Shown one piece after another: positions 48,424 to 60,000 of a DNA stretch of 64,000 nt (positions are counted from its first letter, which is position 1; the number at the start of each line of letters is the position of its first letter). The position numbers were made by a program, and so were the translations under genes. Below the pieces are notes generated by a model. The model had not been told where the DNA came from, did no database searches, and worked only from the letters and a program-made list of their open reading frames with translations. The stretch is taken from assembly GCA_020881915.1 (NCBI GenBank), contig JAJFPB010000008.1:1054001-1118000 (forward strand). The letters are read 5' to 3'. This stretch comes from Paramyrothecium sp. XJ0827 (Eukaryota; Ascomycota; Sordariomycetes; Hypocreales; Stachybotryaceae).

Positions 48424-50761
48424 ATGAGTTCCGAGAACAAGCCCACTCGCGACATCAAGAACCACCTTCTCTTTGAGATTGCCACGGAAGTGGCTCATCG
48501 AGGTAAGACGAAAACCCCGGGACACCAACGTCAATCGTCATGTGCTAACAAGCTTCTACAGTTGGTGGTATCTACTCCGTCATCAAGTCAAAGGCTCCTG
48601 TGACTACGGCCGAATATGGCGATCGCTACACCCTCATCGGACCACTGAACCATCAGTCGGTACGAATTCCCCTCGATCTCATGTCCTGTTTGACCTTGAC
48701 TTACCAGTTGTAGGCCGCTGTCGAGGTTGAAGAGATGGAGCCAACTAACCCTGAGATTGCCTTGACCATGCAAGCCATGAAGGAACGCGGCATCGGCATG
48801 ATGTACGGACGATGGCTGATTGAAGGCGCCCCACGTGTGCTCCTACTTGACACCAAAACCGCATATGGCTACTTGGATGAGTGGAAGTCGGATCTGTGGG
48901 ATGTTGCCAGCATCCCGTCGCCGCCAGGCGATGACGAGACCAACGAGGCCATTGTCTTTGGATACCTGGTCGCCTGGTTCTTGGGAGAGGTATGTACGCT
49001 GAGGTGCCTGCGGTGGGTTGAGACTCTAACCGAGAGCAGTTTTTATGCCACGAGAAGAACAAGGCCGTCATCGCGCACTTTCACGAGTGGCTGGCCGGTG
49101 TTGCTCTGCCTCTCACCAAGAAGCGACACATTGACGTAACAACCATCTTCACGACCCACGCTACGCTCCTCGGACGATATCTCTGTGCTGGCTCGGTTGA
49201 CTTCTACAACAATTTGCAATTCTTCGACGTGGATTCTGAGGCTGGAAAGCGAGGAATCTACCACCGATACTGCATCGAGCGTGCCGCGGCCCATACGTGC
49301 GACGTCTTCACAACGGTGTCGCATATCACTGCCTTTGAGTCCGAGCATCTGCTTAAGCGCAAGCCCGACGGTGTTTTGCCCAATGGATTGAACGTCACCA
49401 AGTTTTCCGCTGTGCACGAGTTTCAGAACCTGCACCAGCAAGCCAAGGAGAAGATCCACGACTTTGTGCGCGGCCACTTTTATGGCCACTACGACTTCGA
49501 TCCCGATAACACTCTTTACTTCTTCACCGCCGGACGTTACGAATTCCGTAACAAGGGCGTGGACATGTTTATTGAGTCCCTGGCACGGCTGAACCATCGA
49601 TTGAAGGCTGCGGGAAGTAAGACGACCGTTGTAGCCTTCGTCATTATGCCAGCCCAGACTACGTCGCTCACCGTTGAGGCCCTGAAGGGCCAGGCTGTTA
49701 TCAAGTCTCTGAGGGAAACGACACATGTCATTGAGCAGAGCATCGGCCGACGCATCTTCGAGAGGTCGCTGAAGTGGCACGAGGGTGACCCGCTTCCCGA
49801 TGAGAAGGAGCTGATCTCGGCCCAAGATCGCGTTCTCCTGCGTCGCCGTCTCTTCGCCATGAAGCGCCACGGCCTTCCCCCTATCGTCACCCACAACATG
49901 GTCAACGATCATGAAGATCCCATCCTGAACCAGATCCGCCGTGTGCAGCTCTTCAACCACCCGACGGATCGCGTCAAGATTGTCTTCCACCCCGAATTCC
50001 TTAACTCGGCAAACCCCGTCCTTCCCATGGACTACGACGACTTCGTCCGCGGTTGCCATATGGGTGTCTTCGCTTCGTACTACGAGCCTTGGGGCTACAC
50101 GCCTGCCGAATGTACTGTGATGGGCGTGCCCAGCATCACCACGAACCTTTCAGGCTTCGGATGTTACATGGAGGAACTGATTGAGAACTCCAGTGACTAT
50201 GGTATCTACATCGTTGACCGCCGTACCAAGGGTGTCGACGATTCGGTGAACCAGCTGACGTCACACATGTTTGACTACTGCGCCAAGAGCCGGCGTCAAC
50301 GCATCAACCAGAGGAACCGTACCGAGCGACTCAGCGATCTGCTGGACTGGAAGCGGATGGGCATGGAGTACGTCAAGGCCCGGCAGCTCGCTCTTCGCCG
50401 CGCCTACCCAGAGTCGTTTGGCAGCGAGGAGGAGGCAGAGGAGGCCTTCATTTCTGGCGTGGAGCAAAAGATTTCGCGACCCTTCTCCGTGCCCGGCTCA
50501 CCCAGAGACCGCACCGGCATGATGACGCCCGGAGACTTCGCCAGCCTGCAGGAGGGCCGTGAAGGCCTGAGCACGGAGGACTACGTGGCCTGGAAGCTCC
50601 CGTAAGTGTTACGCTTGTCCTGCTCATGAAGTCAGCTGCTAACTTGTCACAGCGCCGAGGAGGACCCTGATGAGTACCCATTCCCCCTGACACTGCGAAC
50701 CAAACAGCCCGCAACGCAAGAGGAGCTTGAGACAGTGGATGTCCCCGTCAACGGCAAATGA
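48424..50761 (+). CDS. Glycogen synthase (GT3 family)
   Basis: Exons 48424-48502, 48562-48659, 48714-48989, 49040-50601 and 50653-50761 encode 707 residues, almost the length of yeast Gsy1/Gsy2. The cytosolic enzyme transfers glucose from UDP-glucose to the non-reducing end of glycogen. The N-terminal Rossmann domain begins with [20 protein letters not shown], whose VGGIYSV part contacts nucleotide-sugar. HFHEWLAG lies in the N-domain, followed by [18 protein letters not shown]. The C-domain has [21 protein letters not shown], holding the catalytic-site Glu region and nucleotide-sugar contacts. The Arg-rich regulatory helix ([18 protein letters not shown]) that senses glucose-6-phosphate is intact. 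The C-terminal Ser/Thr-rich segment ([20 protein letters not shown]) resembles the inhibitory phosphorylation region of yeast Gsy2. Confidence 0.96.
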
Positions 50762-52128
50762 GTAGCCTCCCTGGCTGGGTACTTGGGCAGACATTGTGTA
50801 AGCTGAGAGCGCGTCGGATCCTAAACTTATTCCTCCATAATTGAGCATTATACGGTTATTCGTCTTGATTTTATATCTCATCTCGGGAAGTCCAGAGAGA
50901 CTTTGGGCTAGGCAGATCCAATCAAATCATCAAGCAACTGTGGTCTCTTACACTGCGTATGTGCCGTAGATGGGACATTGTCTTGCAAATACAGAAGACT
51001 CGCAGCCACGAGAAGCAGATGTCTCACACCCCCATGAGATACGACATGGCGTTGGCCCGCCAGCAACTAGTTCCAAAGGCTATACGTATCTCGAAGGGCA
51101 CCTAAGGCGTGGTTCAAGAGCAGCGGATGAGAAAAGGGTAGCCACGAGTTGTCCTTCCGTCGGGCCGCTCAGCCGCTGGAGATTATCAGACAAGATAGGG
51201 CGAGATTATGATGTTCCGCAATCTACCGTGAGCTTCAGACATATAAAGTTTGATTTCAAGGAGCACATAACGGACCACCTGGCAGCTCACATAGAGAGGT
51301 GTGCACCTGGGAGTGGCCGATGAGTTGAGGATCCCTGATGATGGCTCTTTTGGACCAGGTTTGTGCTGCATGGTATGGCCTGCCGATCGGAGTCACCGTA
51401 GCATCATAATCACGATATACATCATCGGCGCCAGAGCCGGGTTTGCTAGTGGGAAACATCAATCTACTTATATTGAAGATGATCTCGCAACTTGCCAGGG
51501 GGGGGGCGCACAGCGAGACTTTCGATCCGCGCTTCGACAATGTACTCACAGTGTGCCAGGAACGAGGCTAGGAAACGCATGAACGAGGAACAGCGCCAGC
51601 CAGAAGGGCAGACCTTGTCTCCATGCTCGTGGTCCTGTCCCTGCCAGCGATCCTCGCGCGATGTTGTTTCCAATATGGACCCGGCGCCCCACGATGCATT
51701 GCTCACAGTAGCAGGCGGCCCAGAGCTTCACTTCAGTGGGCAGCGAAGCCAGGAAGGATAAGGGGAGGATGGACATTCGTGATTGGGTTGAGCAATAACT
51801 GTAGTTTCAGGACGAGCTTGTTCGGTGGAGCCCCAGCATTGGTGGGACGGGATGGTATGAGACGATTGGTCGGCGGCCCCCATGTCGTATGGAGATGGGA
51901 GATATTTGACGTCTCAGGTTGACAAGAGGAGCTTCTTCACAGTCCATGGACGTGCAAGGGAAAAGGAAAAGGGGTGAAGAGAAATGTTTCTTCGGTGGCC
52001 TTTTTGTTTCCTCGTTCTCGTCGGCCTTGCACGATCTGCGGGACAGGCGACAAGGCAAGGAAGAGGTGGTTCTCTCTGGCGAACACGTGCTCTGAGCCGG
52101 GTGGGGATGAAGCTCGGATAAGGCCTCT

Positions 52129-52142
52129 AGAGAGAGAGAGAG
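52129..52142. repeat. (AG)n microsatellite
   Basis: Seven AG units in intergenic DNA. Confidence 0.75.
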
Positions 52143-52760
52143 CGAGTCTTATTAGTTGACGGGTTTCGGCCGAGACGTGTGTCTCTCTGTGACGCTACGT
52201 GAAGGCCTGGAGCTCGGCTAGAACAGCCGGCTAGTTCACTAAGCGATTAGGTTGGTAGACTGCCGGATGGCACGCAGCCATTATCAACTTGCATGCTACC
52301 GGTAATCGATACAGCCTAGTGGCGTAGCAGGTAAGTTGGTGCTGAAAATGGTTCGCATGAAAGAGACGAAGACGGCGGGTGGCTAGCCCGGTATCACGTC
52401 GAGTGGCTGAAGCACGTTTGTACGTCAGCGAGTTCATGCAGAGCCCACGGGCTTCGTTTCCGCGACGGACAAAGATGTCTTCTGCATATCCACAATCTTC
52501 ACCGGCCGGAGCATACATCTGGCCACCGGTGCGTTTCGAGAGCCGCGTATGTGAGCACACCGAAAGAATACAGGCACGGCGAGGTCTCGAGAGCGCAGGC
52601 AAAGGCCACCAGCACAAAGGGAGTGGAAGGGACCCTCTCTTGGAGGAGCCCGCCGAGCCGGAGCTTCTACCAATTTCCGGAATTGTCTGAGATACAGAGA
52701 AGGGTAGTGTAAGGCAACGTACAGTAAGGTAAGTTTAGGTCAAGTGAGATGGAGGAGCGG

Positions 52761-52804
52761 GAGATGGGATGGGATGGGCTAGCCGAGCCGAGCCAAGCCA
52801 AGCC
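52761..52804. repeat. GGGAT and GCCGA/GCCAA pentanucleotide runs
   Basis: GATGGGATGGGATGGG is followed directly by two AGCCG-type and two AGCCA-type units. Two different five-base tandems adjoin within 45 bases. Confidence 0.7.
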
Positions 52805-54019
52805 CGAGGGCTCAGAGACATTCTTTCTTTATTCTCCACAGCGCGTTTGCGTGAAGAAGGAAGCAAAGAAAAGGGAAAAAAGAATGGGAGCTAACGCAAG
52901 GTACGCGTTTTTCCCCCCGTCGTAGGCTCCACATTCGCCGTCCAAGACGCCATGGCCAGGCCGGGCCGGTCGTGTGTGTGGATTGGATTCCCCATTTTCC
53001 CATCGCGTCAAGATGGGGAAAGGCGAAAAAAGAATAACAATTAAACTGAAGAAAAAAACACGAGATGGAGATATAGAAGGTAATCGAGACTACGATAGCG
53101 CCTTTCCAGAAAGCACACACGCCCCTCGGAGAGCAAGGATGTTCCTAGCTCAGTTGGCGGTTCGGTGGTGTTCCTCGTCCTGTGGACCACGAGCGGTGGA
53201 CAAGGGGGCCTTTGAATTATGAGAGAAAGTCAAGAAGAGCGCGAGAACACCCGAGGAGCTTGCCATCTCTCGAATGCAGCAGGTTCCTGCAGCCAAGGGG
53301 CGAAATGGGGACGAACGGGGAGTGGAATAGTGGTCTTGGAGGAACAGTTGCGTGCCGTGCCTCCTCCTTTTCCTCTCCTTGGCCTGATCGACTGAACTGA
53401 ACTGATTTGGTCTTGTCTGTCTCAGCCACTCAGGAACAAGACTCGTGGCGGGTTGATCGGAGAAGGGGGGACCAAGCACAAAGCACAAGACACAACGCAC
53501 AAAGTCCGCCCACCGTCCCATCTTAATATTGGGGGTCGTGTTCGGGGAATCGCCAGACCAGGGGACCTCTGCCTACCTTAGCTAGCGAGAGCCACGATGA
53601 GACGAACACTGTAGTCAACTTGTGGGGGGGGGAGGGAAGAATGCAGGTGTGCACGAGCAGCTGAGCATCTTTCGACTTGGCTTGGTGCAGGGGGTAGGAG
53701 GCACAAGCAGGAGCTGTAACTGAAGGAGTTTCTGCATTTGCGCGGGGATTTGCACGCAGAGCATTTCTTCCACAGAGATGCCTCTTGGGGGTTGCTTACA
53801 TAGCTCTCGGGGCCTTGGTGGTGCCGAGTTATGCACGATTTCACGGCAGCTGAGGTGCCAAAGCACACCGGAAGGATCGTGGACGGCGGAGTAATCACAG
53901 TGAAATAAAAACCTACCGCAAGCGGGCTCCATCCCTAGGACCAGCCGGAGCCTCGGCGTCATCTAGGCTGAACGAAGGTTAGAGGAGGGCGTTCTTTCGT
54001 CCGATGGCCGCTCCCCTGA

Positions 54020-54044
54020 TCTGGTCTGGTCTGGTCTGGTCTGG
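54020..54044. repeat. (TCTGG)5 pentanucleotide tandem
   Basis: Five exact TCTGG units occur in intergenic DNA. It is likely polymorphic between strains. Confidence 0.85.
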
Positions 54045-54640
54045 TTCTCCTCGATCGGTAGAGATGGGTTTGACAGAAAAGTCCACGATGAACCGTTCCC
54101 AAGCAGTGTTTGGCACGCTGCGAACCGCCCCCCTTCCCTGTAACCCCTGGAACGCGCGAACTGCGAACCACGGAGATGAACCTGATACAAACTACAGATC
54201 GCAGTCGTGCATGCCAAGGAGTTGGAAAGAGAGGTTCACTCGGGACTGGAGGCCCCTGGTCCCGGTCTTGTTCCCGCTCGTACTGTTCAAATCTCGCTAG
54301 GCGCGTGGGCGAGAGAGAAAAAAGAACAAAAAGATGCGATGGAAATGAGAGGACCCTTCCCCTGCAGCTCGTCTCTCTTTTTTTTGCTCTCTTGCTGCAA
54401 CTCCCCTTCTCAACCGAGATGGCCTGCTTGTTTCATCTTGATCGCGTGTCGGGCCTGGGTGCCCCCCTGGGCTCCGGGATCCCAAAGCGGGAATTGAGTG
54501 GGGCGTTTCCCTTCACATTCCGCTCTCTTTTTATTTCATTTTTTTGCTGCTCTTCCCAAACCCGTTCCTCGCAGAAGCACCGCGCCTCAGCCGGGGTTGA
54601 CCTTGGACTGGCCCGGCCGGGGCCAAGGGACGGTGGTTGG

Positions 54641-54655
54641 CCCCCCCCCCCCCCC
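54641..54655. repeat. Poly-C homopolymer (15 nt)
   Basis: An uninterrupted run of 15 C, the longest homopolymer noticed in the window. Confidence 0.85.
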
Positions 54656-56274
54656 TTGGTCTCTTTGGGTTAGCTCCCCCGAAGGCTGGAACGGGAACGG
54701 ATGGGTTGAATTGACCTATCAGATGTGGCAGTGGTGCACTCTCACCCCGTGGCATGGAGAGACACGGCATAGGCTTAGAAGGACGGCAGAGCAAGTTCGG
54801 TCAGCACCTTTTTGGGGTCCGTTCGAGAGCCGTTATTCTCGGGGTGCGTGCGGTTGGTGCCATCCGTGGTGTTGTTTGTAGCTGCTCGCTTCGGGCGTGG
54901 CTTTGAAAAGGCTCAGCGAGGCGTGTGGAAGTAAGCCAACAACTCCTCCGTCAAGATGTGGTTGGCATCTGTAAAATCGCGACACAGCTGCCCGCCCAAG
55001 GCAAGGATACGCTGGGCTCACTTACCTCCACCTGCTACTGCTGCCGCTGCTTGCTGCACCTCACCTCGTGAACATGGGCATGGGCATGGGGCGTCTCCCT
55101 GCATCAGTCGCAAGTAACGCTGTGTCTCCGAAAATATGCAAGGTACCCGCCCGAGCACAACACCACGCACCACCTACAGCTTCCGGGTCTTCCCCCTCCC
55201 TCTCTTTGTAGTTACAGCATGTAAGTTGGGTGCGTGTCTTGTGATCCGTCCTGCAGTGTTCGCAGCCCTTTTTCTTTTTTCCTTCTTGCTCATTGGTTCT
55301 CTTGGAGACGAACCACTCCGAAGGGGGCCGAGAACTTGTGTGTGGGTTGCAGTGACTGGGCATGTTGGGGGCTTAGAGATGTTGGTAACTAATGAAGAAG
55401 AAAAGGACAAACAACTCGAATGCAGACACAACTGTACTGTACTGTAGATTCCTGTAGCCTTTGTGTTGGCCGGTTTTGGGGCCTCGTTGGTGGGGGAGCT
55501 TACACTGTTACTTGAACTCATCCCGCCGTCCTAGGGAAAAGTCCTATGTTGGGTACTGAGAGTCATCTGACTCGTACAGTGTCCTCTACATGGTGGTCGT
55601 GTGATGATGAATTTCTCGTATGGCTGTGAGTCAGAAAAGATCATCGGGGCCAACGCTGCCGCGTGTTTCGCGGCATCGACTTTGTGTCTTGCGGACCCGG
55701 TCTATTAATACGCAGAAAGAGACTGAGGCTTGAGGCGCTTGTCTTACAAGGATGGATGAGAATTGCGTGTAAGACGGTCGAAAGAAGGAAGGCCACAGAA
55801 GGGAAGCACCTAGCGGACAGCACACGATTGAATCAGGAGGTATTTTTGACAATCAGTTGTATTGTGTAGAAGACGTTGTCTCTCGTGGTATCATAGGAGC
55901 TATTATAAACTAAGCCAGAGTCTGAGCCCACCCTGTGTCGTCCTGCCCATTGCCAAGTCTTGTTGGCTAATGTGGCTTCCAGAACATCCCGCCAAACGCC
56001 AGTGCCCAATCCGAAGGTCACTTCCAGTGAATCCGAGTAATCAAGAAAAAGAAAAGATGGTAAAGATCAAGTCAAGTGGATGAGTGTAGATATGTGGGTC
56101 TGTCGTAAGACTCCGAAACGCCGCTTTATGCCCAGGTCCCGTTTTATGCCGTTCGTTTCAATGCGCCCGCTGTAAAAAATCCCAGAAGCCAGAATTCAGA
56201 GATGGAGAAAAAAGACACAGTAGAGTGGAAAAGGCCTCGTCATAGATGTAGGACAAGTTAATGAGATAACCATC

Positions 56275-57099
56275 CTAGGCTCTGATGCTCCTTGGCAGGG
56301 TCAGGGACAGTCCTTCACGCACAGCCCGAAGCTTGCTAGGGCTGGACGGGGACATGGGCGCTGTCGAGGCGTGCTGCAGAGGCTTGAAAGCATGTCCGTC
56401 AAGCTGCTCTGGTAGGGACAGGTCGTCGCGGGAGAAGCTGGCGGTGCTGGACTGGCTGAGCTGGGGGCGGCTGCGCTTCTTGACGAGGTTGAGGGTCCTC
56501 TTGAGCATGGTGCCGGGCGTCTTGCGGGAGGACAGAGGCTCCTCGCTTGAAGGGAACGGGTCCGAGTCGAGGAAGTTGGGCCGTCGGGGTCGCTGCTGGG
56601 ACTCGGCGGCATCCACAACGACGCTGTTGGGGCGGCCGTTGGTGATGGTGGCGGAGCGGAAAGACAAGATGGACATGCGCTTGGCGAAGCTGGCGTTGGC
56701 CGCCGGCGTCCTCGCGGTCGGTGCAGGCGTGATGTCCGTGCTGCGGCTCGTGGGGCGAGACGAAGAGGGCGAGGTGGATCGTCGAGGCAGGTCAACGATG
56801 CAGGGCTTGCCAGAGAAGACGACGGACACGGCACGGGCTGTGATTTGCTCAGGAGCGGGGAGCTCGGTGGACAGAGGGGAGAGATCCTCGTCGTCAAAGT
56901 CGAAGGAGTAGTCGGAGAGCTCGTCGGCCGAGGAGGAAGCGTCCTCCTCCGAAGAGAGGTAGTGGTCGTGGGGAGTGGCTTGCGAGAGGGCGGGCTGCTC
57001 CTCGGAATCGATCTTGTGGGGGAGGTTGGCCAGCAGCGAGGTCATGCGGCGCGAGCTCTTGACCGGCAGTTGCGGTACTGGGACGTCGTGGGAGTCCAT
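56275..57099 (-). CDS. Uncharacterised, largely disordered protein
   Basis: A single exon encodes 274 residues and I do not recognise the family. The frame is long and its composition is protein-like. An acidic stretch (SSEEDASSSADELSDYSFDF, then DDEDLSPL) lies near residues 48-76. An ordered-looking island VSVVFSGKPCIVDLPRR follows at about 91-107. A basic-hydrophobic motif FAKRMSILSFRSATI lies near 138-152, and a basic segment MLKRTLNLVKKRSRP near 198-212. Many SP/TP and RSxS-type sites suggest phosphorylation. There is no signal peptide or membrane segment. The paired basic/hydrophobic motifs could be docking or nuclear-import signals; this is inference. An opposite-strand frame overlaps it but has lower-complexity content. 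Confidence 0.65.
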   Translation of the reverse strand: MDSHDVPVPQLPVKSSRRMTSLLANLPHKIDSEEQPALSQATPHDHYLSSEEDASSSADELSDYSFDFDDEDLSPLSTELPAPEQITARAVSVVFSGKPCIVDLPRRSTSPSSSRPTSRSTDITPAPTARTPAANASFAKRMSILSFRSATITNGRPNSVVVDAAESQQRPRRPNFLDSDPFPSSEEPLSSRKTPGTMLKRTLNLVKKRSRPQLSQSSTASFSRDDLSLPEQLDGHAFKPLQHASTAPMSPSSPSKLRAVREGLSLTLPRSIRA

Positions 57100-60000
57100 G
57101 ATGCTTGTGAATATGGTGGTTGTATTTGTGTGAATGTGTGCAGGAGAAAAGGTGCTATTCTCGGTGACTGGACGGAGTTTCTCGTGTAAGTGAAATAGTG
57201 TGCAGGCAGGGTGGTGGGTGTCAGGGCCTTGGGCGAGTATATATGTGCCGGGCCTCGAGCGTGGACAGGAAAAATGGGTTCACGGGCTTGGGGATGTCAA
57301 GAAGACTGGAGGTTCGTTTCGAAGCAAGTTCGGAGGGGCTCGAGAAACATATATGAGTTGTCGGTGCTCGAGCCAGAGGAGGCAGAGACAGGCCAAGAGA
57401 GAGAGTGAGAGACCCTGGCCAGAGCACACCCCTCCCCCCACCCCCCTTCCCTACCTCACCTTTTGGACCTCCACCCACTTTCGCCTGTCCGAAAGCCCGA
57501 TCTAGGATGCTGCCACACCCCTGGTCGAGCCAGAGGCATGCCTTGGGGTCTGTGTGTTCTGTGGTCTGTGAGTGAGTCCTGGGCTTAGGCCGTAGGGGCC
57601 GTGGGCTCTCGCACTGGGTACAACAGCTCACATCCGGTCAGGGGGTGAGGGCCGGACAGGGATGGTTTCAAGGGCCGCACAGAGCCCAGATGGGCGAGGA
57701 AGGGTATGGTGGTTCGCTTTATCTGGGCCTGCTACCCAAGTGTTTCAAGTAAGAACCCGCGCTCATATCGCTCGCCATGCCCATCTCACCCTCTGCCATC
57801 CGCTCCGACCGGGGGGGAAGGGGGTCGTTACTAAGGGCTCGTTTCGACGTGGATGAGCGTGTGTAAGTGCCCGGATCCTGCCAAGCCAGCAACAATCTGG
57901 ATAGATGGGGAAGGGAGGGCGATGATGATGTTGGATGCGTTTGTCGTAGAGTGGCAGCCAGGTAACCTGTTTGCTATCGGATAGTGTTGATCATGACGAC
58001 TTGGTCCCCCAGCCGCCCAAGCCGGACAGAAACAGGTGTGTGTACCGCATCATGTGTGATAAGGTGGGCATGTACCTGCCGCACAGTAGCAGCAGTGGCA
58101 GTAGGACTTTGGCTCTTGGGGCTTGAGGCTTGAGGCTTAGGGGTGGCAGCGACCAAGAAGCGCAAGCAGGTATCGAACCAAACCAAAAAGGCGACCCCAC
58201 CGCCCACTTGGCGCTACGCCAAAGTAGACGATGCCATCAATTGCTGGGGGTGGCTGGCCCGCTTGCTTTCCTGCCCTTTTCTCTCGTCCTCGAGATCTGG
58301 TGACCGCGATCAAAGTCAAGGAGACGAACAAAAAACCGCCCCCCCCCCCTCCACTCACTCCCGCCGAGCTGAAATGCCCGCAACGCGCGTGCGGGTACGA
58401 AGTTCTCCCAGATAGCTGGACGGAAAAGGGAGGTTGAGGAATGCAATTCTGCTCCCAGCATTTACATGCACCCGCCGCATCCCGCGAGAATCCAATATCG
58501 ATCGCATGAACCAGACCGCCCCGTGGTAGGGTCATGGCGCCGCTCGTCGCAATTTACCACAGGCAAATAGTTTGTCTCTTTGAAGCCAAGTGTAATTATA
58601 AGCTTGGGCTTGTAGTGAGGCCGTGCCACAAGCCGCAAATTCAATCTATTTCCGTTTTCGCGGCTTGCAACTTAATTAATGAACTGCCACAACGGCTACG
58701 GCGCTCTCTGCTAACGTAGCCACACCGTCCGCTGCCCGTTCGTGCCTGACCCGTCCGCTTGTTCCCCGGGTACCCGACGTTGCATCGCCATCCTTCCTTT
58801 GAACTCTACGAAATGCCTAAGAAACTCCTTTGAAGGATGGGGGGTGATTGGCAATGTGGCGAGAAGCTCGGCTGACGGCCGTTCACGATCATTGCCCCTA
58901 CCGGGCGAAGGACGCACAAGGACTTTACGTAGTGAATCCATTGTAGATACGCAATCGTACACGACGTCAGGCCGGGATGCCGCTCGCTGGTGACGGAGTC
59001 CTGACCGATGTACTTTGGCGCCAAGTCGCAGCTGTCCCCTCTTGGCCGTCCCCTCACAAAATCTTGACCAGAGATGCATCAGTGATGCAAGGAGACTGGG
59101 CGGGCAGCGTGGAAATTTTCAGAATACTGGAGAGGCCGCTCTCATGCAGGAACAAGTGTCCCTCACGTCAAGAAAAAAAAATTACCCACCGCGGCTGGAG
59201 GTTGGCGGCACACGCTTCTGCAGACGAAACCGGATTGCAACCACCAGGGCCAGCGTCATCGCCATTGCCACCCTTTGGAGATCATGACATCCGCGAACAT
59301 GGTCAGCCTCACAGATAGTTCCATTTTCTTGATCGTTGTTCCCGTCCTTGACAGGCCTATCTCGAACCCACCAAATTTCCTCTGACGAAATGAAAGAATG
59401 TCAGTGCGATGGCAAGCCCATTTCCCACATGGACCCACGCCCCCCGGAAGCAGGAGAGAGATATCACCTCGCAGCACATCAGTCCTGCATTAGCCAGCAC
59501 GGCTTTCTCTTCCTTTCTGCTTTCCCACGTTGACGGCGTCGGCCACAGTGCCAGATGCGAGCGCAAAAACGCTCTCGACCTGCCTGCTCATTGGCTGCAG
59601 CTCATATCGACCCTCCCACACTCATGTATGGACGGGGCACGCAGGCTCCTTCAGGCACAGCGTAGCAATGACGGCTGTAGGTGCCCCGGCAGTCGCTCTG
59701 GGCACAGTACCACAGTAGACCGACTTTTCGAGGCAGCTCTCCCAGCAACACCTTGCCGGATTCATGCTGTAGTTGCAGTGCTAACTCGTATCTACGGGGC
59801 ACTCCACAAGGAAATCGCCTTTGGGGCCGGCGGGTGCTCCATCTCGTTGCATCGCCTGTCACCTGCATCGCGCCTTACATGTAATGCAATAAGTGATTCG
59901 TCTTAATGGTTGAGCGACGTGTGAGATGCAACTCGTCTTTCGCATCCGTCGATATGAGCAGCAAGGCGTTAAATGCGCAAGGGGTCGGATGTTCAGTTGA

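Larger units (their letters stand above)
50762..56274. other. 5.5-kb gene-free convergent region
   Basis: It lies between facing stop codons of glycogen synthase and the orphan protein. No frame carries a recognisable domain. It contains several simple repeats (AG, GGGAT, GCCGA, TCTGG, poly-C and a CATGGG hexamer tandem near 55073-55090). The two 3' UTRs must occupy the ends; the middle may hold an unrecognised gene or RNA, but I see no support. Confidence 0.5.

Noticed and set aside
49043..50059. 338-codon minus-strand frame opposite glycogen synthase
   Set aside because: It is fully antisense to a conserved coding exon; long mirror frames arise from GC-rich codon bias. No domain is present.
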